64,000 nt of DNA from Desulfonatronovibrio magnus (GTDB lineage: Bacteria > Desulfobacterota > Desulfovibrionia > Desulfovibrionales > Desulfonatronovibrionaceae). Positions 24,146 through 32,172 of the stretch are shown here, piece by piece. The notes beneath the pieces were generated by a model that saw only the letters and a program-made list of their open reading frames with translations, searched no databases and was not told where the DNA came from. A program made the position numbers and the translations under genes. Location: positions 62,001 through 126,000 of the forward strand of contig NZ_JYNP01000016.1 in the NCBI RefSeq assembly GCF_000934755.1, written 5' to 3'. How positions within the stretch are numbered: position 1 is the stretch's first letter; every line of letters starts with the position of its first letter.

Positions 24146-24618
24146 TGTTTGTCAATAATCCATACTGAACAGTTTTTAATGGATTTCACAATTTTACTGG
24201 AAATACTGCCCAGTAGAATTTTTTCCATACCCGTAACCCCTCTTCTGCCTATGACCAGCGTGTCATACTGCCCTTCCTTGGCTTCAGAGATTATATCTTT
24301 GGCAATACCGTCCCGAACCTTTTCAATCCTGGTTTGAACTGAATCTTTTGGTATGCCTGCAGCACATAAAATATTACAGTACTCGCCAAGTACCTGCTCA
24401 ATTAGCTTCTGCTGTATACCGCTCTGGCCTTTAAGCTCCTGCAGCTTGCTCTTGAAAAAAGGATGTATAGTTGGCTGGCTGTCCAGGTCGGGAGGGGTAT
24501 CTAAAATATTGATCAATGTAATTTTGACTTTATCCGGCCTGACAATATTGGCTACATATTGAACCGCACTTAGTGAATTTTTTGACTCATCCACAGAAAT
24601 AAGTATTTTGTGCTGCAT
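24142..24618 (-). CDS. Universal stress protein (UspA family)
   Basis: A 158-residue UspA-fold protein. It starts MQHKILISVDESKNSLSAV and ends with the ATP-binding signature VIGRRGVTGMEKILLGSISS, i.e. G-2x-G-9x-G-S. ATP-binding members act in stress and energy signalling. It sits between rnfB (82 bp downstream of it) and rseC (4-bp overlap). A GGAGGGGACC site precedes the start. Coexpression with Rnf suggests a link to membrane energetics, but its partner is unknown. Confidence 0.9.
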   Translation of the reverse strand: MQHKILISVDESKNSLSAVQYVANIVRPDKVKITLINILDTPPDLDSQPTIHPFFKSKLQELKGQSGIQQKLIEQVLGEYCNILCAAGIPKDSVQTRIEKVRDGIAKDIISEAKEGQYDTLVIGRRGVTGMEKILLGSISSKIVKSIKNCSVWIIDKQ

Positions 24619-24700
24619 GGTCCCCTCCTGTATTATGGCTTGTGGTTGGCTGAACAGTCTTTATCAGTTGATAAAGATATTTCTAATATACCAAAAAAAA

Positions 24701-25498
24701 CTAAACCACAAGTTTATGTATAACGCCAGTGGGGCATTTTTCATAACATATCCCGCACCCTGTGCATTTCTCCGGATTGACCACTGCCAGCGAGTCCACC
24801 ATGTTGATAGCTTCTTCGGGGCAGACCTTTTTGCAGAGAGAGCAGCCAATACAGCCTACGGAACATATTTTTTTGACAACTTTTCCAGGATCATGGGACT
24901 GACAAAAGCAGACCGATTTCTGGCTGATGGGCACAAGTTTGGGTATACCCTTGGGACAAACCTTGACGCAATTGCCGCAGGCAGTACATTTTTTTGCTGC
25001 AACTACAGGCAGTCCACTTTTGAGCATGGTGATGGCTCCAAAAGAACATACCCTTTCACAGGTTCCCAATCCAAGACACCCGTAACTGCAGGCCTTGTCC
25101 CCTCCTGAAACCAGCTCAGCAGCTCTGCAGTCGTCAATACCAAAATATTTAAATTTATGATCAGAAGAATTTTTGGTTCCGCTGCAGAACATCTGGGCAA
25201 CCTGCTGCTCTTCTGCATCAACTTCTACACCGATAATGTCTGATATGGCAGCAATGGTTTCACTGCTGCCAGCCTTACAGGCCTTGGGCTCGGCATATCC
25301 TAAGACAATGGCTGTAGCCAGATCAGAACACCCTGCCAGACCACAGGCTCCGCAATTTGCTCCGGGTAATGCATCATTCACTTTGGCAATTCTGGGATCA
25401 ACAGGCACATAAAATGCCTTGGCTGTAATACCAAGGATCAGACTCAACATCAGACCCATTAGTCCCATGGCTGCTATTGCAATAAGTATCTGTTCCAT
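24701..25498 (-). CDS. rnfB: Rnf complex subunit RnfB (iron-sulfur)
   Basis: A 265-residue subunit with an N-terminal membrane anchor (residues 5-26), then the 4Fe-4S domain CGACGLAGC (about 49-57). Ferredoxin-like clusters follow: CSYGCLGLGTCERVC, CTACGNCVKVCP, CSVGCIGCSLCKKVCP and CTGCGICYEKCP. RnfB passes electrons from ferredoxin into the complex that couples ferredoxin:NAD+ oxidoreduction to Na+ or H+ pumping. It is separated from rnfA by 376 bp holding two palindromic repeats, so its expression may differ from the upstream subunits. Confidence 0.97.
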   Translation of the reverse strand: MEQILIAIAAMGLMGLMLSLILGITAKAFYVPVDPRIAKVNDALPGANCGACGLAGCSDLATAIVLGYAEPKACKAGSSETIAAISDIIGVEVDAEEQQVAQMFCSGTKNSSDHKFKYFGIDDCRAAELVSGGDKACSYGCLGLGTCERVCSFGAITMLKSGLPVVAAKKCTACGNCVKVCPKGIPKLVPISQKSVCFCQSHDPGKVVKKICSVGCIGCSLCKKVCPEEAINMVDSLAVVNPEKCTGCGICYEKCPTGVIHKLVV

Positions 25499-25565
25499 AC
25501 TGTATTCCTTAAATTGTTTTCACGTAACAGTTTGAGCCTTCCAGTGCGGCACGAAGGTTGACTCT

Positions 25566-25665
25566 TATAAGACCCACCTGCCCAAAAATGAGACGTTTAA
25601 ATCATCGGTTGATGCTCAACTGGATTCCGAGAGCATGCCCCCCCTGCTTTCTTTACAATGGGCTA
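25566..25665. repeat. Degenerate family A element
   Basis: GACCCACCTGCCCAAAAATGAG and CCCCCCTGCTTTC match the orientation and interior of the 3916 copy, but the ends are eroded. Located between rnfA and rnfB, beside an intact copy. Confidence 0.7.
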
Positions 25666-25693
25666 TGCTTTTACGTTTTAACTTAAAATTATC

Positions 25694-25843
25694 GTATCTG
25701 TTTAGCGCTTTTAAGGAGAGCAGGGGACAGGCACTCCGGGACCCACTTGAGCATCAATTTGTGCTCAAAATGACTCATTTTTGGGACAAGTGGATCCCGG
25801 AAGAGCCAGTCCCCGTGCCACATCCAAAGCGCTAAACAGATAC
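25694..25843. repeat. Palindromic dispersed element, family A copy 3 (inside rnf run)
   Basis: A 150-bp copy with perfect ends GTATCTGTTTAGCGCTTT / AAAGCGCTAAACAGATAC. It lies 31 bp downstream of the rnfA stop and 195 bp before rnfB. As RNA it would fold into a long hairpin between cistrons. Confidence 0.95.
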
Positions 25844-25874
25844 AAATTATCCAGCCAGGCAAAGCAGGCATAAT

Positions 25875-26453
25875 CTAATCAAGCCCCAGCAGCCCAGCAA
25901 AGCTCAAAGCCATGATTCCGGCAGTGATAAGTGTAATGGGAACTCCCTGCAAAACAGCGGGCACATAAGCAGTAGCCGCCATTCTTTCTCTTATGCCGGC
26001 CAGAATGATGAGCACAACTGCAAATCCCCCGGCAGCCGATATAGAGTAGACAAGGGTTTCCATAAATGATCGTTCATCCTGAATATTAAGCAGCGATATT
26101 CCGAAAACCATGCAGTTTGTGGTTATCAGAGGCAGATATATACCCAGAGCCCTGTAAAGTGGTGGAGATACTTTCTGAACCACCATTTCTGTAATTTGCA
26201 CGTTGGATGCAATAACCAGTATAAAAACCAGAGTTTGCAGATATTCAATGCTGAATGGCTCAAGCACAGCCTTTTGAATAATCCAGCAAGTGGTTCCTGC
26301 CAGAGTAGTTACAAAGATGACCGCAAAGGACATGCCCACGGCGCTGCTCATAGAGCTTGAAACGCCCACAATGGGACAGTTGCCCATAAACCTGATAAGG
26401 GCGATATTGTTGATAAACATGGCTGAAACCATCATCAAAAGATAATCTTCCAT
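25875..26453 (-). CDS. rnfA: Rnf complex subunit RnfA (membrane)
   Basis: A 192-residue integral membrane protein with six predicted helices. The stretch FINNIALIRFMGNCPIVGVS near the N-terminus and TNCMVFG in the middle are typical of RnfA/NqrE. RnfA and RnfE form an antiparallel pair across the membrane and bind a 2Fe-2S centre through conserved cysteines (here C25 and the cysteine in NCMVF). It begins 4 bp after rnfE. A family A repeat follows its stop. Confidence 0.96.
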   Translation of the reverse strand: MEDYLLMMVSAMFINNIALIRFMGNCPIVGVSSSMSSAVGMSFAVIFVTTLAGTTCWIIQKAVLEPFSIEYLQTLVFILVIASNVQITEMVVQKVSPPLYRALGIYLPLITTNCMVFGISLLNIQDERSFMETLVYSISAAGGFAVVLIILAGIRERMAATAYVPAVLQGVPITLITAGIMALSFAGLLGLD

Positions 26454-26457
26454 GGCC

Positions 26458-27081
26458 TTATCCTACTTTTTGAATGTTATTTTTTTCCAGCGTGGCTGAA
26501 ATCAGGTTCATGGCTGCCAGCACAAGGCCAAAAACAAGAAACGCCCCGGCAGGCATTAACAGATAGTCAAATCCCGGGTATCCTTCAGGCATCACATTCA
26601 TTCCAAGCCAGGTCCCGTTGCCAAACACCTCCCTGATGGAGGAGATAACTACCAGGGACAATGTAAATCCAAGCCCCATACCCACTGCATCAGCAAGTGA
26701 CAGGTGCACAGGATTTTTCCGGGCAAAGGCTTCTGCGCGTCCCAGCACTAAACAATTGACAACAATAAGCGGGATCCAGATACCAAGAACCAGAAACAAA
26801 GGATAAAAATATGCCTGCATGACCAGCTCAACAATGACCACTCCTGTGGCTATAATGCTTATGAAGACTGCAATGCGCACCTTGTCTGGAACCACGTTGC
26901 GAATAGCAGAAACAAGCCCATTGCTTAAAAGCAATACAAAAAGAACAGCCATGCCCATGCCAATGGCGCTTTCTACATTGGTTGAAACAGCAAGAGCCGG
27001 GCATATGCCCAGCGCAAAGCGCAGCGGGGCGACTTCTTTCCACAGGCCCCTTGTAAAAACCTTCACCATAGAATCAGCCAT
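26458..27081 (-). CDS. rnfE: Rnf complex subunit RnfE (membrane)
   Basis: I start at the ATG at 27081 because AAAGGAG lies 8 bases upstream; a longer reading from 27105 lacks a site. 207 residues with six hydrophobic helices. The cysteine-containing stretches GICPALAVSTNVESA and VNCLVLGRAEAFA match RnfE/NqrD. It pairs with RnfA to carry electrons across the membrane. Between rnfG and rnfE lies a degenerate palindromic element at 27159-27299. Confidence 0.95.
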   Translation of the reverse strand: MADSMVKVFTRGLWKEVAPLRFALGICPALAVSTNVESAIGMGMAVLFVLLLSNGLVSAIRNVVPDKVRIAVFISIIATGVVIVELVMQAYFYPLFLVLGIWIPLIVVNCLVLGRAEAFARKNPVHLSLADAVGMGLGFTLSLVVISSIREVFGNGTWLGMNVMPEGYPGFDYLLMPAGAFLVFGLVLAAMNLISATLEKNNIQKVG

Positions 27082-27158
27082 ATTAATCTCCTTTATCCTG
27101 AACAATTCAGCGCCATGCCTGCTTCCTGGGAGCAGGCGCTGGACTTACAACTTTAATC

Positions 27159-27299
27159 GTAATAGTTTAGCCCTTTTCTAAGGAAAGCAGGGAACAGGCA
27201 CCCCAGCCCTTGTTTTTTGTTGATGTAAAACACAGACTTAATAAAGCAAGGACTGGGAGAGCCAGTCCCCGTGCCACATGCAAATGGCTAAATTGTTAC
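27159..27299. repeat. Diverged family A-like palindrome between rnfG and rnfE
   Basis: Ends GTAATAGTTTAGCCCTTTTC and GGCTAAATTGTTAC are inverted, with the shared AAGCAGGGAACAGGCACC and AGAGCCAGTCCCCGTGCCAC segments. The centre differs: CAGCCCTTGTTTTTTG pairs with AAGCAAGGACTG. It ends 2 bp from the rnfG stop. Confidence 0.8.
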
Positions 27300-27301
27300 C
27301 T

Positions 27302-27898
27302 TTAATCAAATTCCAGCTTGTCTTTTACTTCCTGATAAACAGCTATACCCCTGTGCACGGCATTGGCCTTGGCAGCTGCTGATACAGTAGCTCCGGTTAT
27401 ACCCTGAATGGTACCTCCATCAGAACGAAGACGAAAATCCTTGTCCAAGGGCTGATCCTGGAACTGGCGGACAAAACTGGCTACATCAATAATGCGCGTT
27501 CCAAGCCCCGGAGTTTCTGAATGGGTTGTAACAGCAGCACCCTGCAGCTTTCCCTCAGCCGGATTTATGGACAGCATAACACCTACAGGCCCGGCATACC
27601 CTCCTGCATAACTTTCAAAGGCCACGGAAACAGTCTGACCGTCCTTTTTGGCAATGAAAAAAGTCATTTCTTCTTCACGTCCATTTCTTTCAATATTCAA
27701 GGTCAGTCTGTCTGATACAGGATCATTATCATAGCCTTCTGGCAGTATTTTCACCAGTGCCGGTTCTTTAATGAATAATATCTGCTGGTACTCTATCTGA
27801 TCCTTAGTGCCTATCTTGACCATGGCGAGAGCACCGCCACAAAGGGACGCCACCAGCGTCATAATGAAAACCATCTGGATAAGATCTTTACGTGTCAC
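27302..27898 (-). CDS. rnfG: Rnf complex subunit RnfG (FMN-binding)
   Basis: A 198-residue subunit with one N-terminal transmembrane helix (about 9-27) and an exported FMN-binding domain. The flavinylation motif is GITGATVSAAA near residue 170, where the threonine of TGAT is the expected covalent FMN site, attached by ApbE. HSETPGLGTRI is also conserved. RnfG carries electrons on the outer side of the membrane. It follows rnfD by 73 bp. Confidence 0.95.
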   Translation of the reverse strand: MTRKDLIQMVFIMTLVASLCGGALAMVKIGTKDQIEYQQILFIKEPALVKILPEGYDNDPVSDRLTLNIERNGREEEMTFFIAKKDGQTVSVAFESYAGGYAGPVGVMLSINPAEGKLQGAAVTTHSETPGLGTRIIDVASFVRQFQDQPLDKDFRLRSDGGTIQGITGATVSAAAKANAVHRGIAVYQEVKDKLEFD

Positions 27899-27971
27899 TG
27901 ATATCTCTCCTGAAAGCAGGCCTTTTGGGTCAGCAGATTAACTGCCATTTTCCAGAAAGCCCGCACTTGCA

Positions 27972-28952
27972 TCATCTGCCGGAAGGCAGCCTTAGAAATT
28001 TCTTTTTACCAAAAGCCGAGGGCCTCATTTTATCTAACAAAGGAGTCAGCAGACTGATTAAAAAGACTGCGAAATATACTCCTTCGGTCCATTGAGACCA
28101 CATGCGCAGGGTTACTGTAAGTATGCCGGCCAGAAGTCCGTACATGATCATCCCCGGCTTGGTGACCGGTGATGAACTGGAGTCAGTTGCCAGAAAGAAG
28201 GCGGCAAAAATTGTTCCGCCGGCAAAAATATGAAAGACTGGAGATGGATATTCATGGGAATCAATCATCCAGAATATTCCGGAAAATGCTGCCACACCAA
28301 GTAACATGGCCACAGGTACATGCCAGAAGATTGTTCTTGTGGCCACAAGCCAGGCTCCTCCAACAAGAAGTGCCAGCTTGGATGTTTCCCCTATCGGACC
28401 TATAACATCTAAACCCGTAAACAAAGTGCTCAATGGGTAGAACTGTTCAACCATGAACATGCCGTCATAACGCAGAATATCTAATGGAGGCATGTCAGCG
28501 AAAATATCTCTGTCCGGGAAGGGCCAGTCTTCCATGGCCATGGGATAGGATATTTTCAGAGCCACCCAGGCAATCAGCACTCCATTGAAAGGATTACAGC
28601 CAAGACCACCAAAGATTTCCTTGCCCAGAAAGATCATCATAAATGTTCCAAGGACAATCATCCACCAGGGCACTGTTGGAGGCAGCAGCAGGGCCAGCAT
28701 CAGCCCGGAGGCTACTGCGCTGAAATCCATGACAGCGACTCGTCTCTGGAAAAGTTTCTGCAGGATTACTTCCCAGGCAACTGCGGACGAAACAGTGATG
28801 GCAATAAGCCGAACTGCATCCATCTGGTAAAGATAGACTCCAACAAGCGTAACCGGGAGCAATGCCAGGATCAGGTTGAGCATCATCCTGGAAATGGAGT
28901 TTCTGCTGTGAATATGCGGACTGGCCGCAGCTATCATCCTGGAAGTGTTCAC
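27972..28952 (-). CDS. rnfD: Rnf complex subunit RnfD (membrane, FMN-binding)
   Basis: A 326-residue membrane subunit with about nine hydrophobic helices. The start region SPHIHSRNSISRMM and GCNPFNGVLIAW are hallmarks of RnfD/NqrB. The STLFTG stretch near residue 192 lies where the covalent FMN threonine is expected. It overlaps rnfC by 4 bp (ATGA), giving coupled translation. Together with RnfG it forms the flavin-bearing ion-translocating part. Confidence 0.95.
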   Translation of the reverse strand: MNTSRMIAAASPHIHSRNSISRMMLNLILALLPVTLVGVYLYQMDAVRLIAITVSSAVAWEVILQKLFQRRVAVMDFSAVASGLMLALLLPPTVPWWMIVLGTFMMIFLGKEIFGGLGCNPFNGVLIAWVALKISYPMAMEDWPFPDRDIFADMPPLDILRYDGMFMVEQFYPLSTLFTGLDVIGPIGETSKLALLVGGAWLVATRTIFWHVPVAMLLGVAAFSGIFWMIDSHEYPSPVFHIFAGGTIFAAFFLATDSSSSPVTKPGMIMYGLLAGILTVTLRMWSQWTEGVYFAVFLISLLTPLLDKMRPSAFGKKKFLRLPSGR

Positions 28953-30244
28953 AACTTGCTCCTTTGTTTAAAGATTTCAAATTTGCCGAATTGAATCCAG
29001 TGCAAAAGAGGAATATTGGATGGACAGACATAAGAACAACAGCCGCATTCAAAGCATGATGACAGCTGGTATCTCTGGGCCTGATCATATTGTGCCTTTT
29101 CAACAAAACCGGAAATCATGAACGGAAGAAGTCTTGCAGGACACACATCCACGCACAACCCGCACTTAATACAGGTCTTTGGCTTATTGAAAGTCAGCTG
29201 CTCCTTATTGAGGATAAAAATGCCCTGCAAATCCTTGGTTACTGGCATTTGCGCGTCAGCAAAAATCTGCCCCATCATGGGGCCTCCGGCAATGATCCTT
29301 GCCTCAGGATTCACTTCGTATGAACAGGCACTGAGGATTTCCTTAATAGGTGTACCAATTTGAACGTGTACATTTTCGTTCAGGTCGCCGTTAAGATCAC
29401 GGATGGTCAGTATTCTTTCGGTTGAGACCACCTTTGACCCCAGAGAGGCAAGAGTATCAACGCTTATAACAAGCCCGTCTATGTCCTGACTGTGCATGAT
29501 ATCTCTACAGGGAATGGTACACAGCACCTCTTTGCCGAGAATGGCCTTTACCAGCAGATAGTCAATGGCTTGAGGATATTTGTATTTGAGAGGCACCAGA
29601 GTAACATCCTGCAGCAGTCGAGCCTGATTGTCGGAAATATGCCCTCTGTGCTGCTCATCAAGGACAATATAAACCTGCTGAATATTCAAATAGTCTTTGA
29701 CTGCGCTGATGCCTGCCATAACATCATGTATTCTTTCAGAAAGTACCCTGACCCTGCTGGAGAAAAAAGGTTCCACATCCATGGCATTGACTATGAGGCT
29801 GTCCACATGATTGAGTTTGGCCTCATCAAGCTTGACTGCCAGGGGGACTGTATCCTTATCAAAATCCACCATTCCAGATGTAACAAGGGTAGACAGAAAA
29901 TCATCCTGTTCCTGCCTCCTGGCTTTATTCACCGGCCCTTCCCTGGAAATGACAACTGCTGACATTCGTTTGCCGGAAAAATGAATAAAGGACTTGGTAA
30001 CATCAGTTACTTTTCCAGCCACAGGAGCGTGTATACATGCTCCATGCTCGAGAGAGCTCTGCCCGATGAGTTCACCAGTCCGAACAATCTGCTTCTTTTT
30101 TACCAGAGGTTCACACTCAGGTCCAAGATCCTGCTTCATGGGTACAATGACCTGCTCTCCGGGGGGAACACAAATAATGGGTCTGTCTCCGCCCCCATGG
30201 ACAACAGGGAGCTTGAGCCCACCTTTAAAACTTACCGTTTCCAT
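28949..30244 (-). CDS. rnfC: Rnf complex subunit RnfC (NADH/electron entry)
   Basis: A 431-residue peripheral subunit. The N-terminal VVHGGGDRPIICVPPGEQV and the GGPMMGQIF segment are conserved in RnfC. Two 4Fe-4S motifs lie near the C-terminus: CIKCGLCVDVCP and CFECGCCSYVCP. RnfC binds NAD(H) and FMN and sits on the cytoplasmic face. It is the first gene of the rnf run, after a sigma-70-like promoter. The extra-long coiled C-terminus found in some gammaproteobacterial RnfC proteins is absent. Confidence 0.96.
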   Translation of the reverse strand: METVSFKGGLKLPVVHGGGDRPIICVPPGEQVIVPMKQDLGPECEPLVKKKQIVRTGELIGQSSLEHGACIHAPVAGKVTDVTKSFIHFSGKRMSAVVISREGPVNKARRQEQDDFLSTLVTSGMVDFDKDTVPLAVKLDEAKLNHVDSLIVNAMDVEPFFSSRVRVLSERIHDVMAGISAVKDYLNIQQVYIVLDEQHRGHISDNQARLLQDVTLVPLKYKYPQAIDYLLVKAILGKEVLCTIPCRDIMHSQDIDGLVISVDTLASLGSKVVSTERILTIRDLNGDLNENVHVQIGTPIKEILSACSYEVNPEARIIAGGPMMGQIFADAQMPVTKDLQGIFILNKEQLTFNKPKTCIKCGLCVDVCPARLLPFMISGFVEKAQYDQAQRYQLSSCFECGCCSYVCPSNIPLLHWIQFGKFEIFKQRSKL

Positions 30245-30280
30245 AAACTGATACCATCCATTATATTGGGGTAAACATAA

Positions 30281-30311
30281 ATTATACGGGTTTCTCGCAT
30301 GTAAATATCAA
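30281..30311 (-). promoter_or_regulatory. Sigma-70-like promoter candidate for rnfCDGEAB
   Basis: On the minus strand TTGATA and a perfect TATAAT are separated by 19 bp, ending 37 bp before the rnfC ATG. The spacing is longer than the ideal 17. Confidence 0.4.
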
Positions 30312-30791
30312 GAATTACATAGTTTATTCCAATTAGTTTGATCATAGTCAATAAAATCATTTTTTCACAAAGCGCTGAACTTGGAAATTTGCAAAACTTT
30401 CCTGACCTTATGCCGTTATTGCTATTATATAAAAACATTTATCAGCTAAAAGTCATTTCGTTGAGTGGACAGATTTTAACTGTATGCGGAATTAAAAACT
30501 TTTCACCTGGCTCCCTGACCGCTCTGATTACTTAACCATCCCAATCTCGAGTTTTTTTCCAGCCAGGTTTTGGGCACAGACAACTTTAAACATTTGTGTT
30601 GCCATTTTTTCGTCTATCATTTACACATGATTTCAAATGTGGTATTGTTTTATGCTTCACAGTGATTCTCTAAGCATTACCATAAAATTACAGTATTGCC
30701 ATTTTCTTATGAAAGCAGAAAGATCCCAGCCTTGTTGCTGCAAGCATATGGCTTAGCTGTTACACTTCTTAATAATCTTTACTGAAAATTG
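30312..30791. other. Gene-free AT-rich region between rnfC and cheD
   Basis: About 480 bp with no coding frame I can support and no long repeat. It presumably holds the divergent promoters. TTTACA and TATTGT spaced by 17 bp near 30621-30649 could serve cheD; this is weak. Confidence 0.5.
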
Positions 30792-31349
30792 ATGCGAAAG
30801 AAAATCCATATCCATATCGGCGAATATCATGCCAGCAAAGATCCGACAATAATTCATACCATACTTGGATCTTGTGTAGCAGCGTGCCTCTTTGATCCCC
30901 TGAACAAAATTGGAGGAATGAACCATATTCTTCTGCCCGGCCAGGCAGACCTGGAAAAGTACGATGTATCAGCGAGGTATGGAGTCAATGCCATGGAACT
31001 GCTCATCAACAGAATGATGAATCTTGGTGCGTCGAGACGAAGTCTCATTGCCAAGGTTTTTGGCGGTGCTCACATGATATCGAGCATTTCTAAGCAAAAT
31101 GGAGTAGGAGAAAAGATTGTCAGCTTTGTGCAGGGATTTCTGCACAATGAAGGCATAAGAGTAGTCAGCCAGGATGTAGGGGGGCAGGACTCACGCAAGA
31201 TTTTTTTTCTCACCGATACAGGTGATGTCTATCTGAAACGCGTCCAGTCCACTTATCAGCAAAAAATCGCTGAGAAGGAAGCTCTTGCCAAGAATCGAGT
31301 TAAAATGATTGCTGATAAAGCCGGTGAGATTACATTTTTTGATCAGTAA
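30792..31349 (+). CDS. cheD: CheD, chemoreceptor glutamine deamidase
   Basis: A 185-residue CheD. I use the ATG at 30792 over the preceding TTG. The catalytic cysteine is in TILGSCVAACLFDP, the histidine in GGMNHILLPG, and ARYGVNAMELLINRM and KVFGGAHMI follow as usual. CheD deamidates glutamines on methyl-accepting chemoreceptors and can bind CheC. No other chemotaxis gene is nearby, so the gene is separated from its pathway. The stop falls at the start of a family B repeat. Confidence 0.92.
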   Translation: MRKKIHIHIGEYHASKDPTIIHTILGSCVAACLFDPLNKIGGMNHILLPGQADLEKYDVSARYGVNAMELLINRMMNLGASRRSLIAKVFGGAHMISSISKQNGVGEKIVSFVQGFLHNEGIRVVSQDVGGQDSRKIFFLTDTGDVYLKRVQSTYQQKIAEKEALAKNRVKMIADKAGEITFFDQ

Positions 31350-31662
31350 CTTACTCCTGAAACCATGTTATAAATAACAAGAAAATTTGAACCGCAAAGA
31401 CGCCCCGGTTGAATGCTTTTCGGGTTTGCTCTGCGAGCAATTCAACTGGGCAGGCAAAGGACTCAAAGTTAAAGACAATAAGGAAAATATATTTTTGGAA
31501 ACCGGGCATCGGTTTTTCAAAAAGGCTGCCTTTTTATTTGCCGTTCCCCGGCAAATGAAAAAACTTCTTTCTTCCTTTGCGCCCTTTGCGTCTTGAGTGA
31601 GTCTTCGAACGGGCGGTAAAAATATCTTTTTTGTGGTTACGGTTACAACCCGCGTTAATAAT
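31343..31662. repeat. Composite dispersed repeat, family B copy 2
   Basis: Begins at the cheD stop with AGTAACTTACTCCTGAAACC and follows the same block order as 21249-21612, including AACCGCAAAGACGCC and GCGCCCTTTGCGTCTTGAGT. It lacks the roughly 60-bp block present near 21443-21508. No gene is visible up to 31718. Confidence 0.9.
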
Positions 31663-31718
31663 TCACAGCTCCAATCCTGTAGCAAAAACAAAAACCGGCC
31701 ATGTTTAACCCAAAAAGG

Positions 31719-32108
31719 CTAATCCTGGTCCTGTTGTGCGGACAGGTCTGCCAAAGCCTGCTTGGGATTAGATGCTGTAACTTCCTTTAAAAGTACATAC
31801 CCCTGGTTCTGAAGCTTTTTTTCCACCCAGCTGTTGCCGATAAATGCAGGTATAAGCATAACAATGAGGTAGAAAATCATAAGCATGATATCGTATGTTG
31901 CTGTCAGGCCGGTTTCAATATCTCCTGACTTGAGATGTGACTCCATTAAGGCCATTAAAATATAAAGCACAAACCATATTCCAGCATATTTCCATAGACT
32001 TTTAAACACCATCCACAGGATGCCGAAGAAAAAGGCTGGCCAGGAAAATCCTAGTTTTACAGCTTCCAGACCTTTTTGAGGATGTTCGTAAATTCTGAAT
32101 TTTTTCAT
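31719..32108 (-). CDS. DUF2628 small membrane protein
   Basis: I start at the ATG at 32108 (129 residues), because the longer frame to 32192 is translated heptamer repeat and prfC tail. The sequence MKKFRIYEHPQKGLEAVKLGFSWPAFFF is DUF2628-like in shape: a short cytosolic start, a WPAFFFG hydrophobic segment, then two or three further helices. Function is unknown. A weak GGGATCA precedes the start. It follows prfC on the same strand with a tandem repeat in the 65-bp gap. Confidence 0.8.
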   Translation of the reverse strand: MKKFRIYEHPQKGLEAVKLGFSWPAFFFGILWMVFKSLWKYAGIWFVLYILMALMESHLKSGDIETGLTATYDIMLMIFYLIVMLIPAFIGNSWVEKKLQNQGYVLLKEVTASNPKQALADLSAQQDQD

Positions 32109-32126
32109 AATTGATCCCTGTCTTGA

Positions 32127-32171
32127 GAGTTCCTGGTTCCTGGTTCTTGGTTCCTGGTTCCTGGTTCTTTG
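32127..32171. repeat. 7-bp tandem repeat (GGTTCCT-type)
   Basis: About six units of GGTTCCT/GGTTCTT between prfC and the DUF2628 gene. It abuts the prfC stop. A 7-bp unit changes reading frame with each gain or loss. Confidence 0.9.
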
Positions 32172-32172
32172 A

